From: Gammaproteobacteria bacterium
Lineage (GTDB): Bacteria; Pseudomonadota; Gammaproteobacteria; Xanthomonadales; SZUA-36
Reading direction: 5' to 3'
Assembly: GCA_024279945.1 (NCBI GenBank)
Contig: JAJRRA010000028.1
Coordinates: forward strand, 1 to 64,000
DNA length: 64,000 bases
In this document: piece by piece, positions 1-8,172 of the stretch
Position numbering within the stretch: position 1 is the stretch's first letter
Layout: every line of letters starts with the position of its first letter
The notes under the pieces: generated by a model
Databases searched by the model: none
What the model was told of the DNA's origin: nothing
The model's input: only the letters and a program-made list of their open reading frames with translations
Made by a program: the position numbers and the translations under genes

Positions 1-99
1 ATGGATAAATTTTTTGGCGCCAGTCTTCCCGCAACGTGTTATCGCCGTAAGATCCTTACGCTCTTGCTCTGTCAAGGTAATTCGATATCTCGCTACCAT
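1..99 (-). CDS. IS630-family transposase, N-terminal part (cut by window edge)
   Basis: Reading from the ATG at 99 to the window edge gives 33 residues, beginning MVARYRITLTEQE and continuing RKDLTAITR. This resembles the DNA-binding N-terminus of IS630-type transposases. A strong ribosome binding site (AGGAGG) lies 5 nt before the ATG. The rest of the gene lies outside the window, so whether it is intact cannot be judged. It stands beside other insertion-sequence debris. Confidence 0.6.
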   Translation of the reverse strand, partial: MVARYRITLTEQERKDLTAITRCGKTGAKKFIH

Positions 100-153
100 A
101 GCAACCTCCTTTGGTTGCCATCAGTATATCAAAGGTTGGATGTTAGCGAAATA

Positions 154-456
154 TTAAATGTTACATGGTACTAGACTGGGCAGGCGTGCTTGGTCTGCCA
201 GCCAACGCAAGTGTTTTTTGCCCCAATTGGCCCAGCCTGAATAGTGAATATTATGACGCGGCAGAAAGGCCTTGAGTCGCTGTCGCGCGGCCTTTTGGAT
301 GATCATGGCATCTTCCCGGGCGCGGCTTAAATCCCGCATGGCCTCATCTTCCCGATCCGGCACATAAACCGGTGTGAGTTCACCGGTTTGGAATAAACGG
401 ACCAATTGAATGGCATCGCGTTTGTCCGTTTTGACTTTGTCACCTGGTTTCTTATG
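154..456 (-). pseudogene. IS110-family transposase fragment
   Basis: The translated piece contains [14 protein letters not shown], then [19 protein letters not shown], then [18 protein letters not shown]. This is the typical run from the middle of IS110-family (DEDD) transposases, after the first catalytic block. Only about 100 residues remain; there is an in-frame stop just upstream at 457-459 and a stop at 154, so both ends of the protein are missing. It is a remnant and not expected to be functional. Confidence 0.75.
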
Positions 457-470
457 TTAGATTTTGTCAT

Positions 471-564
471 GCCGACCTCCGATCCGGTTATTTAGTGGGT
501 GTTGAACCCTGAATGGTATGGCTCTGGCAGTATTACTGCTAATCCACGTAGGACGGAGGTCGGC
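471..564. repeat. 11-bp inverted repeat pair in an otherwise empty spacer
   Basis: GCCGACCTCCG at 471-481 is matched by its exact reverse complement CGGAGGTCGGC at 554-564. The arms are 72 bp apart and sit between the IS110 and IS91 remnants, so they may be ends of a small or deleted mobile element. From 565 to 804 nothing gene-like was recognised. Confidence 0.45.
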
Positions 565-804
565 ACTGGGTTAACGGGAAGTCATTATGTCTATATTGTC
601 AGAAATCCGAAGTACTTGAGTAGCCTGTTTTCCGGCCTGTTTTCCAGTTTCTCATCCAGTTTATTCGAAATCTCATTAAAATTAGCCGCCCGCGACTGAA
701 TCCATCCCTGAAAGGTATGCATTTCAAGCCAATTCTTGTCTGCAAGACGCAAGAGACCGCGCCGCCGTGGTCATAGCAGCCGATCGTTTGAATGGTGGGT
801 TTAC

Positions 805-1095
805 TTAAACAAGGCGTGGTGGGGCCCGGCATGGTGGCCGCAAATCCGATCCTGCCAGGGCTGCTTTTTCTTGCAAGTGATCGAGTATCTTCTTAAACAC
901 TAGCGGGTCTTCAATACAGGCGATGATTTTTACCGCACCGCCGCATTCGCTGCAGGTTTCAATATCGATATTGAATACTCGCTTCAATCGCTTTGCCCAA
1001 GTCATTAATACCCGGCGCTCAGCGGGTGTTTGCTCTGGTGTCTCCTCAGGCGTCCGGATCTTTCTACCCTGAGCGGTGGAAGAGTTAAGCTGCCG
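805..1095 (-). pseudogene. IS91-like transposase C-terminal fragment
   Basis: The minus-strand frame reads RKIRTPEETPEQTPAERR, then MTWAKRLKRVFNIDIETC, then SECGGAVKIIACIEDP, then KKILDHL. This is the conserved C-terminal zinc-ribbon tail (CxxCGG) of IS91-family transposases. The catalytic Y2 domain upstream is absent, and the extreme C-terminus appears shifted by one base. From about 1096 to the start of npdG nothing else was recognised. Confidence 0.65.
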
Positions 1096-1368
1096 GCTTC
1101 CTGTTTACCGAGGGTATTATCCAGGGGATGGAAGACATCCGGACCATGGCGTCCTGTGAAGAGACTCCGGGAGTGATGCGCATACAGTTGAAATCTCCTG
1201 AGTCTGTCAAGACCCGCCGCCGCAATGTTGTCATGACCAGTTCCTGCTGCTTCGCTGGCAGTCAACCGCTCCACCCTCCCGGGCAAGACGCCTTCCAGGC
1301 CGCTGACTATGCTTGAACCGTAGCACCACGCCATCAGGCGTACATAAAACCAGATTTCGGAGAGCGAC

Positions 1369-2052
1369 ATGCAAGAAGCACTTCCCAGGATCAGCATCAT
1401 CGGAGCCACCGGAGACCTCGGTTCCGGCATCGCTTATAAACTGGCCCGGGCCGGCTATAGCGTGACCATCGGTTCACGTTCCGCGGAAAAAGCGCAGAAA
1501 GCGGCCGCCGCGATGACGGAACGCACGGGCTGTCCCATCGCCGGGATGGAAAACGGAGCGGCCGCAGCAGCCTGTGACGTCGTCATTCTGACAGTGCCCT
1601 GGTCCAGTCATCGGGCCATGCTGGAAGCAGTCCGGGAGGGGGCGCAGGGAAAAATATTCGTTGATGCCACCGTGCCCCTGGTGCCACCTCGTGTCGCGCG
1701 AGTGCAGTTGCCGGCGGATGGGCCGGCAGCCAAACAGACCCAGGAATTTCTTGGCGAGGGCGTGCGGGTGGTCTCGGCCTTCCAGAACATCGCCGCCGCC
1801 CATTTGCAGGACGACGAGTCGCATGCCGCTGACTGCGATGTGCTGGTTTGCGGCAACGACCCCAAGGCGCGTGAAGTCGTGGTGCAGTTGGCCGCCGCCA
1901 TGGGTATGAATGCCTGGCACGCCGGGGCTATCGATAACTCGGCTGTGGCTGAAGCGTTGACCTCGGTGTTGATCTTCCTCAACAAGCGCTACAAAATCGA
2001 TGGCGCAGGTATTCGTATCACCGGTGTTCCCGGCTCTGCCGGAGGCAGCTGA
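1369..2052 (+). CDS. npdG: NADPH-dependent F420 reductase (F420H2:NADP+ oxidoreductase)
   Basis: This 227-residue protein would transfer hydride between NADP(H) and coenzyme F420 in the cytoplasm. An N-terminal Rossmann motif GATGDLGSG lies at residues 12-20, followed by TIGSRSAEKA, which suits binding of the NADP phosphate. The internal signature VSAFQNIAAAHL is typical of Fno/NpdG. The length matches the family. The ATG at 1369 follows a GGAG-like site. It opens a run of genes containing cofE, cofD and cofC on the same strand, which supports the F420 assignment over a generic NADP-binding protein. Confidence 0.85.
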   Translation: MQEALPRISIIGATGDLGSGIAYKLARAGYSVTIGSRSAEKAQKAAAAMTERTGCPIAGMENGAAAAACDVVILTVPWSSHRAMLEAVREGAQGKIFVDATVPLVPPRVARVQLPADGPAAKQTQEFLGEGVRVVSAFQNIAAAHLQDDESHAADCDVLVCGNDPKAREVVVQLAAAMGMNAWHAGAIDNSAVAEALTSVLIFLNKRYKIDGAGIRITGVPGSAGGS

Positions 2053-2075
2053 AAATATCCCGGGGTTCTGTTGCA

Positions 2076-3015
2076 GTGAATACACATGTCACCGCCCGCC
2101 CCGATGCCGGGGTAGAACGTTCCCCGATCGTGGCCTACCTGCTGCTGAGCCTTACCATGTTGTTTCTCGCCACCAATCACGTGATCGGTCGGGGCATTCA
2201 CCAGGAGATTCCGCCGATAGGGCTCTCTTTCTGGCGCTGGTTCGTTGGCGCCCTTGTATTGGCGCCCTTCGTCTTACGTAAGCCAGGTGTTTTGTCCCGG
2301 GTTTTCGGGGACCATGCCGGAGTCCTGTTGTTGCTGGGTTCTATGCTCGTTGGAAGCACGACATTGATCCTGGTGGCGCTCAATTCCACCACGGCCATCA
2401 ATATTTAGGTTATCAATGCGATTCAGCCTGCCTGGACTGTTCTGCTGGCCTGGATCATATTGAAGGAACCGATGAGCGGCAGGCAGTTACTGGGCGTTGC
2501 TGCGGCCTTCGCGGGTGTGCTGGTCATGTTGTCTGAAGGGCGTTGGCAGACCCTGGTCGGATTTGAGTTAAACAGCGGTGTCCTGATTGCGCTGCTGGCC
2601 ATGTGTGGTTTTGCGGGCTATGCCGTCAATCTGTTCCGGCTTCCACATGAGTTGAGTTTCCTCGAGTCTTTGTTCGGAATTATCGTCATGGGCAGCCTCG
2701 CTCTGCTGCCTTTTTATCTGATCGAATCATTTTTTGTCGAGGCGATGCCGCTGAACATGAAAACGCTCGGCGTCGTGTTCACCCTGGCGATGCTGGTTTC
2801 CGTGCTGGGCATGTTGATGTGGAACTTCGGCAACCGTCGCATCGGGCCAGGCCGGGCCGGAGTTTTTATCAACCTGATACCGGTATTCGGCGTGATTCTG
2901 GCTACCATTTTTCTGGGGGGAAACCATCCATGTGTACCACCTTGTCGGTGCCGCGTGCATTGTCGTGGGCATTCGCCTGGCGGTGAAAACGACGCCAGGC
3001 AGGCAAGAACACTGA
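2076..3015 (+). pseudogene. EamA/DMT-family permease, interrupted by an amber stop and a frameshift
   Basis: Translation from the GTG at 2076 gives a hydrophobic EamA-type drug/metabolite exporter of about ten membrane segments in three pieces. The first runs to STTAINI and then meets TAG at 2406-2408. The same frame continues at once with VINAIQPAWTVLLAW, the expected next segment. A run of six G at 2915-2920 holds one base too many: removing it restores LGETIHVYHLVGAACIVVG to a stop at 3013-3015. The substrate is unknown. Two independent lesions make it a probable pseudogene unless they are sequence errors. It lies 23 nt after npdG, inside the F420 gene run. Confidence 0.8.
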
Positions 3016-3082
3016 CAGACCCCGCCTGCTTACGTTATGCTCTGGACAATATGCCGGACAGGATAAATAGAGGAGCAATTCC

Positions 3083-4183
3083 ATGACACCTTCTGCCATT
3101 GTACCCAGGATCACCGGTCTTCTCGACAGGGCCGGACCAGCCAGGTTGTTTATCATCGGCGGTATGTTTCTGGTGATTGCCGGTATGATCTTTGGTGATC
3201 TTTTCGCCGTTTTCATCATGCATCCCAATAACGCCAATATCGGTGGTGAATTGGCTGCTGCCGTGGCCGCTGCCGCCGCCGGTGATCCGGATACCGTATT
3301 TAGCCATTTTGGCGTTATCGGTAGCCTGCTGGAAAACGCGGGCACCAAAAAAGATGCCCATGTGCACATCATCCACGCCGGCTACTTGGCGTTTGCGCTG
3401 GCCTTCCTGCAGCCCTGGGTGGCGTTGGGAAGGAAACATAAAATGCTGCTGGCCAAAACCTTTCTGTGGGCTTCAGTGGTGCTGCCGGTGCCTATTTTTC
3501 TGATTTATTACGTGGGTTTGGTTTTCAGCCCCTTGCAGAGCATCGGCTGGGCCAGCATATTTGCCGATCTATCCGGCCTGGTACTCATCGTTGTTCTGGC
3601 AGTCGAGTTGGTCGGAATGTGGCGCTACGCGCGGGGCACCAGTGAGCGTGATGGCGCCGTTTTGCGGCTTGATGGACGCAACAGCCGCACTCTGCTCGCC
3701 GGCGGTCTCCTGCTGGTGCTGGCAGGGTTTCTGTTCGGCGCCTTTTATGCGGGCGTTCACATGGAAGAGCACCAGAGTCGTGAGTTGATTATTCTGGCCG
3801 ATCTCATGGAACAGGCCGGCGTGCAGGATTCGGCAGCAATGAACCAGGGAATGATGGCTTATGGTGGCTTGCAGGCCGAACGGGGTGTGATGATTGCTGC
3901 TCATGCCCACGTCATCGAGTTTGGTTTGCTGGCCCTGATGATGGCTATTGTTCAGCCTTTCGTGTTTCTGAGTGCCGCCTGGCGCCGCCGCCTGGTATGG
4001 ATGATGCTGGTTGGTGGGACGGTGTTGCCCATCGCCGTTTATTCAGAGATGTGGTACGGATTGTTAACCGGTGCCGTGGCTGATCTTGCCGGCCTGATGG
4101 TGATTGTGTCCCTGTTTGGAATGCTGATCGGTGTATTGCGGTATACCGGAAAAGTGGATGTCGACGAAGGAGAGAAATCATGA
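3083..4183 (+). CDS. Integral membrane protein with two internal HxH modules, F420-linked
   Basis: This 366-residue protein is mostly membrane helices and I do not recognise a named family. It is an internal duplication. Module one (about 22-185) and module two (about 205-355) each hold a first helix, an extracytoplasmic loop, then a helix opening with an HxH motif (H93-V-H95, with H98; H274-A-H276), a QP pair, and a helix with VLP. His residues also recur after the first helix (H47; H226/H230). The paired histidines suggest heme or metal binding, which is inference. The stop overlaps the start of the next gene by 4 nt, and that gene encodes one further copy of the same module. Confidence 0.7.
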   Translation: MTPSAIVPRITGLLDRAGPARLFIIGGMFLVIAGMIFGDLFAVFIMHPNNANIGGELAAAVAAAAAGDPDTVFSHFGVIGSLLENAGTKKDAHVHIIHAGYLAFALAFLQPWVALGRKHKMLLAKTFLWASVVLPVPIFLIYYVGLVFSPLQSIGWASIFADLSGLVLIVVLAVELVGMWRYARGTSERDGAVLRLDGRNSRTLLAGGLLLVLAGFLFGAFYAGVHMEEHQSRELIILADLMEQAGVQDSAAMNQGMMAYGGLQAERGVMIAAHAHVIEFGLLALMMAIVQPFVFLSAAWRRRLVWMMLVGGTVLPIAVYSEMWYGLLTGAVADLAGLMVIVSLFGMLIGVLRYTGKVDVDEGEKS

Positions 4184-4680
4184 CGGGCTCACAAAAAATT
4201 CTGTTGTCCGCTGGTCTTGCCCTGGCTATTGTGGGCATGGCTTATGGTTTCTGGTACGCGGTGGCGGACGAGCATCCTACGCTGGAGCGCATGGGCGTGT
4301 CTCTGGCCAGTGCCTTTGCTGAGACTGCAAAGGGGGAAACGGATAAGGCTGATGAATTCCTGAAAGTTTACGGTGATACCCGCTTTGAGTACCTGCGCGA
4401 GGTACATTTTCACAGCCACCTCGTGGCGCTCAGTACCTTGCTCCTGATCCTGGGCATATTTTTCAGGCAGTTGGCTTTTTCTGAACGGACCCGGTTTTTG
4501 CTGGCCTCGCTCCTGGTCTTCGGTACGGTAGCCCTCCCGCTGGCCTCGCTGCTGGAGATTTTATTTACCGGTTCGTTTGCAAGGACAGTAGCCATGCTCG
4601 GCGCGGTATCCCTGATCGGGGGCCTGGGTGCAGTCATGGTCGGTTTCCTGCGGTCCGCTGAAGGGAGTCAGGTGGATTGA
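4180..4680 (+). CDS. Small membrane protein, single HxH module, F420-linked
   Basis: This 166-residue protein has about four membrane helices and aligns by eye with each half of the preceding 366-residue protein. It has an opening helix with GxxYG, the element DEHP at 30-33, a roughly 40-residue loop, then HFHSH (H76, H78, H80) at the start of the second helix, and a later VALPLAS helix. Together the two genes encode three copies of the module, perhaps a hetero-oligomeric membrane complex. Its start overlaps the previous stop (ATGA) and its stop overlaps the TTG start of cofE, so translation is probably coupled to F420 synthesis. The function is unknown. Confidence 0.65.
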   Translation: MTGSQKILLSAGLALAIVGMAYGFWYAVADEHPTLERMGVSLASAFAETAKGETDKADEFLKVYGDTRFEYLREVHFHSHLVALSTLLLILGIFFRQLAFSERTRFLLASLLVFGTVALPLASLLEILFTGSFARTVAMLGAVSLIGGLGAVMVGFLRSAEGSQVD

Positions 4681-5438
4681 CAAGTCACCGTCTGGAATTG
4701 TTTGCACCAACGGGGTTTCCATGGATTCGCCCGGGCGATCTCCTGGACAAAATAATTCTCGATACGCTGGAGCACAATAGCCTGTCCTTGCGTGATGGCG
4801 ATATCCTGGTCCTGGCCCAGAAAATCATTTCCAAGGCCGAGGGCTGCTATGTAAATCTCAGGGAAGTCACTGTCTCTCAAACAGCACGGGATGTGGCCAA
4901 ACAGTGCGAGAAGGATCCTCGCCTGGTGGAACTGATCCTGCGGGAATCCGAGCGGGTGGTGCGTTGTGCACCCGGTATCCTGATCGTTCGTCATCGCCTG
5001 GGGTTTGTACACGCCAACGCCGGCATCGACCGGTCCAATATTGAAGCGGGCGATGAGCAGGTACTCCTGCTGCCGGAGGATCCGGACGCCAGTGCAAAGC
5101 AGTTGCGCGAAAGTATTGGCGGGGCTAGCGGGACGGACATCGGGATTATGATCATCGACAGTTTTGGACGGCCCTGGCGAATTGGCACCTGTGGTGTGTG
5201 TATTGGCAGTGCCGGTGTGGAGGTAATCAATGACCGGCGGGGCCATCCGGACATGTACGGCAGAACCCTGGAAGTGACCGAGGTGGCCGTGGCGGACGAA
5301 CTGGCTGCTGCAGCTTCCCTGCTGATGGGCGGCGCGGATGAATCCAGGCCCATTGTGCTGGCCCGTGGGCTGGCCGGCGGTGGCGTGGGAACCGCACACG
5401 ACCTGTTGCGGCCGGTGGCCAAAGACCTGTTTCTGTGA
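4677..5438 (+). CDS. cofE: Coenzyme F420:L-glutamate ligase (CofE)
   Basis: CofE adds L-glutamate to F420-0 using GTP, forming F420-1 and higher forms with gamma-linked glutamates. This 253-residue cytoplasmic protein shows the family signatures PGDLLDKII, DILVLAQKIISKAEG, HANAGIDRSN and DSFGRPWRIG followed by GVCIGSAGV. It is the CofE domain only; the nitroreductase domain found in actinobacterial FbiB is absent. The likely start is TTG at 4677, overlapping the preceding stop. The stop overlaps the GTG proposed for cofD. Confidence 0.9.
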   Translation: MTSHRLELFAPTGFPWIRPGDLLDKIILDTLEHNSLSLRDGDILVLAQKIISKAEGCYVNLREVTVSQTARDVAKQCEKDPRLVELILRESERVVRCAPGILIVRHRLGFVHANAGIDRSNIEAGDEQVLLLPEDPDASAKQLRESIGGASGTDIGIMIIDSFGRPWRIGTCGVCIGSAGVEVINDRRGHPDMYGRTLEVTEVAVADELAAAASLLMGGADESRPIVLARGLAGGGVGTAHDLLRPVAKDLFL

Positions 5439-6439
5439 GTTGCACTGATTTCAATGACGAAAGAGCGCTGGAGGGGATGAAGCTGAAACCTGAACGCTAT
5501 CTGGCGCTTTGTGGCGGCGTGGGCGGCGCTAAGCTTGCGCTGGGCCTCAGCCACGTCCTGGATCCTTCGCAGCTGACCGTGGTGGTTAATACCGGCGATG
5601 ATTTTGAACATCTGGGGCTGCTGATTTGTCCTGATATAGATACCGTTTGCTACACGCTGGCCGGGCTTGTTGATCCGCAGCAGGGGTGGGGGCGCGCCGA
5701 TGAGAGCTGGAACGCCCTGACCGAGGTCAAACGCCTGGATGGTGAAACCTGGTTTCGGCTCGGGGACAAGGATCTTGGGCTGCATTTGCTTCGCCGGGCC
5801 TTACTGGATCAGGGCATGTCCCTCAGTGCGGTGACGGCACACATCAGCCGCCAGTTAGGCATCGCCCCGGAAATTCTGCCGATGAGTGACCAGGCCGTGC
5901 GTACCGAGGTGGAAACGGACCAGGGGAAGCTGGCGTTCCAGCACTATTTTGTACGGGAGCGTTGTGAACCCCGGGTTCGCAGCATCTGTTTCGCCGGTTC
6001 GCAGGCTGCAGAACCGGCCGAAGGCTTTGTCCGCATCTTGCAGGATCCGGCCCTGAAAGCTGTGATCATCTGCCCATCGAACCCCTTTCTGAGCGTTGAT
6101 CCCATTCTTTCGCTACCCGGGATTCGTGAAGCACTGAGCGATACGGACGTGCCGGTGATTGCCGTTTCTCCTGTGGTCGGGGGGCAGGCTGTCAAGGGAC
6201 CAACAGCCAAGATCATGCAGGAACTGGGTTTGCCGGTTACCGTGGAGGCAGTGGCTGACCACTATGCGGGGATGTTGACCGGCCTGGTGGTAGACCGTTG
6301 CGACAGCGATTCAGTCCAGGTGCTGGAAGGACGTCTGGCCGTGCATTGCTGTGACACGATTATGAAAAATACCCCTGACAAGGTCGCCCTGGCCAGGCAG
6401 TTGCTGGAGTTTATCTCATCGCTGGAAGACACCCCATGA
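5435..6439 (+). CDS. cofD: 2-phospho-L-lactate transferase (CofD)
   Basis: CofD joins the deazaflavin FO to the phospho-lactyl (or related) moiety supplied by CofC, giving F420-0 or its dehydro form. Signatures visible are the N-terminal loop GGVGGAKLALGL, NTGDDFEHLGL, a central SNPFLSVDPIL and SPVVGGQAVKGP. The length of 320-334 residues is normal. The start is uncertain: GTG at 5435 overlaps the cofE stop, while ATG at 5477 begins MKLKPERYLALCGG, closer to the usual family N-terminus, with GGAGG just before it. The stop overlaps the ATG of cofC. Confidence 0.9.
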   Translation: MSCTDFNDERALEGMKLKPERYLALCGGVGGAKLALGLSHVLDPSQLTVVVNTGDDFEHLGLLICPDIDTVCYTLAGLVDPQQGWGRADESWNALTEVKRLDGETWFRLGDKDLGLHLLRRALLDQGMSLSAVTAHISRQLGIAPEILPMSDQAVRTEVETDQGKLAFQHYFVRERCEPRVRSICFAGSQAAEPAEGFVRILQDPALKAVIICPSNPFLSVDPILSLPGIREALSDTDVPVIAVSPVVGGQAVKGPTAKIMQELGLPVTVEAVADHYAGMLTGLVVDRCDSDSVQVLEGRLAVHCCDTIMKNTPDKVALARQLLEFISSLEDTP

Positions 6440-7146
6440 ACGGGCTTTGGGTTCTGGTGCCCCTGAAACATTTGGCCGAAGCCAAACAGCGCCTTGCTCC
6501 CGTTCTGGAAGATCAATCACGAACGGAACTGGTGGTGTCCATGGCGACGGATGTGCTCTCCGCCCTGGTTCAGATCAAGACACTTGAGCGGGTACTGCTG
6601 GTAAGCGAAGATCCTGAAGCGGAACAGCTTGCCCTGGATGCGGGAGTTGAGTGGTTTCGCGTACCTCCGGGCGGTGGATTGAATTCAGACCTGGAGTGCG
6701 CCGCAGCCTTTGCAAAGGAGCAGGCTGCAGGGCAAGTGCTGATCGTTCACGCAGATCTGCCGTTTTTGAGACCGGAGCCTTTGCAGGATTTCATTGCCGA
6801 CAGATTCGGCCAAACGACCCGTCTGGCCGGGTGCAAGGGCGGCACCGGCACCAATATGTTGCTGACGTCTTTACCTCTGTCCTTTCCGCTGGTGTTCGGC
6901 AGTGACAGCCTGGCCCGGTTTCAGCGACTGCTGGGAAAGACGGCGCAGGTGGTACGGGATTCTGCCCTGGGTATGGATATCGATCATCCAGCGGATCTGA
7001 ACTGCCTGCTGATGCGCGAAACCGGTGGCGAATTACCCGGGAAAATGACCCGCGCCTGGGTCATCAAATACAGGCAACTCCTGCGGGCACTGCCAGTCAA
7101 CGCAGCCCGCTCGGACAGGCAAGACCTTGATTCTCTTCAGGAGTAA
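6436..7146 (+). CDS. cofC: 2-phospho-L-lactate guanylyltransferase (CofC)
   Basis: CofC is a nucleotidyltransferase-like enzyme that activates a three-carbon phosphoacid with GTP for CofD. The 236-residue sequence shows VPLKHLAEAKQRLAP, the acidic HADLPFL motif, GGTGTNML and FGSDSLARF. In different bacteria and archaea the substrate is phospholactate, phosphoenolpyruvate or 3-phosphoglycerate; which applies here cannot be read from motifs alone. The ATG overlaps the cofD stop. FO-synthase genes are not in the window and must lie elsewhere if the pathway is complete. Confidence 0.88.
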   Translation: MNGLWVLVPLKHLAEAKQRLAPVLEDQSRTELVVSMATDVLSALVQIKTLERVLLVSEDPEAEQLALDAGVEWFRVPPGGGLNSDLECAAAFAKEQAAGQVLIVHADLPFLRPEPLQDFIADRFGQTTRLAGCKGGTGTNMLLTSLPLSFPLVFGSDSLARFQRLLGKTAQVVRDSALGMDIDHPADLNCLLMRETGGELPGKMTRAWVIKYRQLLRALPVNAARSDRQDLDSLQE

Positions 7147-7220
7147 TTTCTGTTATTACCAAACCCGCAATCGATACGAAGTCTGTGATGCAGGATTTCT
7201 GAGCTGCGGAAGGGAAGCTT

Positions 7221-8159
7221 ATGAGCAATAACGAAGAGGCAGAGCAGGTGCAGGAACCGCCCTGTGAGCATTGTGGCATTTTTACACTGGGTGGGAATAT
7301 TCCCATCCAGGGCGTGTGGCGGGACATCACCTACACACCGGTGCGGGACAACATCTGGTCGGTAAGCGAAGGTATTTACCGCAGCATCTTTCTCCGCGGC
7401 CAACAGGGTGTGGTGGCTTTTGACACCCTGACCACCCCCGGTACCGCCCGCGCTTACGCTGGAGCAGTAGGCCGGGTGTATCCGGACAATCCAATCCATA
7501 CCCTCGTTTATTCCCACGATCATCTGGATCACACCGGTTACGCGGCGGACATGGCGCCTGATGCCCACATCATTGCCCATGATTTGTGCGACCGGGTGAT
7601 ACGGGCGCGTGGTTCCGATGGTCAGTTGCCGGCCACCGAAGTCTTCAGCGATGAGCGCAAGTCTTTCGAAATTGATGGCACCTGTTTCGAGCTGATCTAT
7701 CCGGGGCCAACCCATGGCGATGGCAACCTTGCAGTCTATCTGCCGCAAAGCAAGGTGCTTTTCATGGTCGATACGGTCATTCCCGGTGTCGGCTACACCT
7801 TTTTCCCCGACTGGCACCTGGTTCCGTATGTGCCGGTGATGAAGCGCCTGCTCAGCCTGGACTGGGATGTGTTTGTTCCCGGCCACTTTTGGATTACCGA
7901 CCGGAAAGGTTTCATCAAGAGCCTGGATTACTTCGATCGCATGTCGGACATCGCCCAGCAGGCGGTGATCTCCGGTCTGGACCCGCATGACTTTGCAGAG
8001 GTGGTGACATATACCGATGCCAATCTGAAACAGGAGTTTGGTGATCTGTTCCGCTACGGTGAATATTGCGCCATGAACCTGTCCCGCTACATGCAGCATT
8101 ATCTCACGGGCGGTTGGGGCATTGAGGGCAACTGGCAGCCGGATACCACACCGCTTTGA
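7221..8159 (+). CDS. MBL-fold hydrolase
   Basis: A 312-residue metallo-beta-lactamase fold protein with a complete set of likely metal ligands: H99-D-H101-L-D103-H104, then GPTHGDGN, VDT and VPGH. No signal peptide is seen, so it is probably cytoplasmic. The arrangement resembles alkylsulfatase-like and related MBL hydrolases, but the substrate is not recognisable. A GGAAGGGAAG site precedes the ATG. It lies 74 nt after cofC and is followed closely by a paralogue, so the pair could act in an F420-linked pathway; that is inference from position. Confidence 0.75.
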   Translation: MSNNEEAEQVQEPPCEHCGIFTLGGNIPIQGVWRDITYTPVRDNIWSVSEGIYRSIFLRGQQGVVAFDTLTTPGTARAYAGAVGRVYPDNPIHTLVYSHDHLDHTGYAADMAPDAHIIAHDLCDRVIRARGSDGQLPATEVFSDERKSFEIDGTCFELIYPGPTHGDGNLAVYLPQSKVLFMVDTVIPGVGYTFFPDWHLVPYVPVMKRLLSLDWDVFVPGHFWITDRKGFIKSLDYFDRMSDIAQQAVISGLDPHDFAEVVTYTDANLKQEFGDLFRYGEYCAMNLSRYMQHYLTGGWGIEGNWQPDTTPL

Positions 8160-8172
8160 GGGGAGGACAATC

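Noticed and set aside
1005-1430. 141-codon minus-strand frame before npdG
   Set aside because: No domain text was recognised and it overlaps the npdG start and the IS91 remnant.
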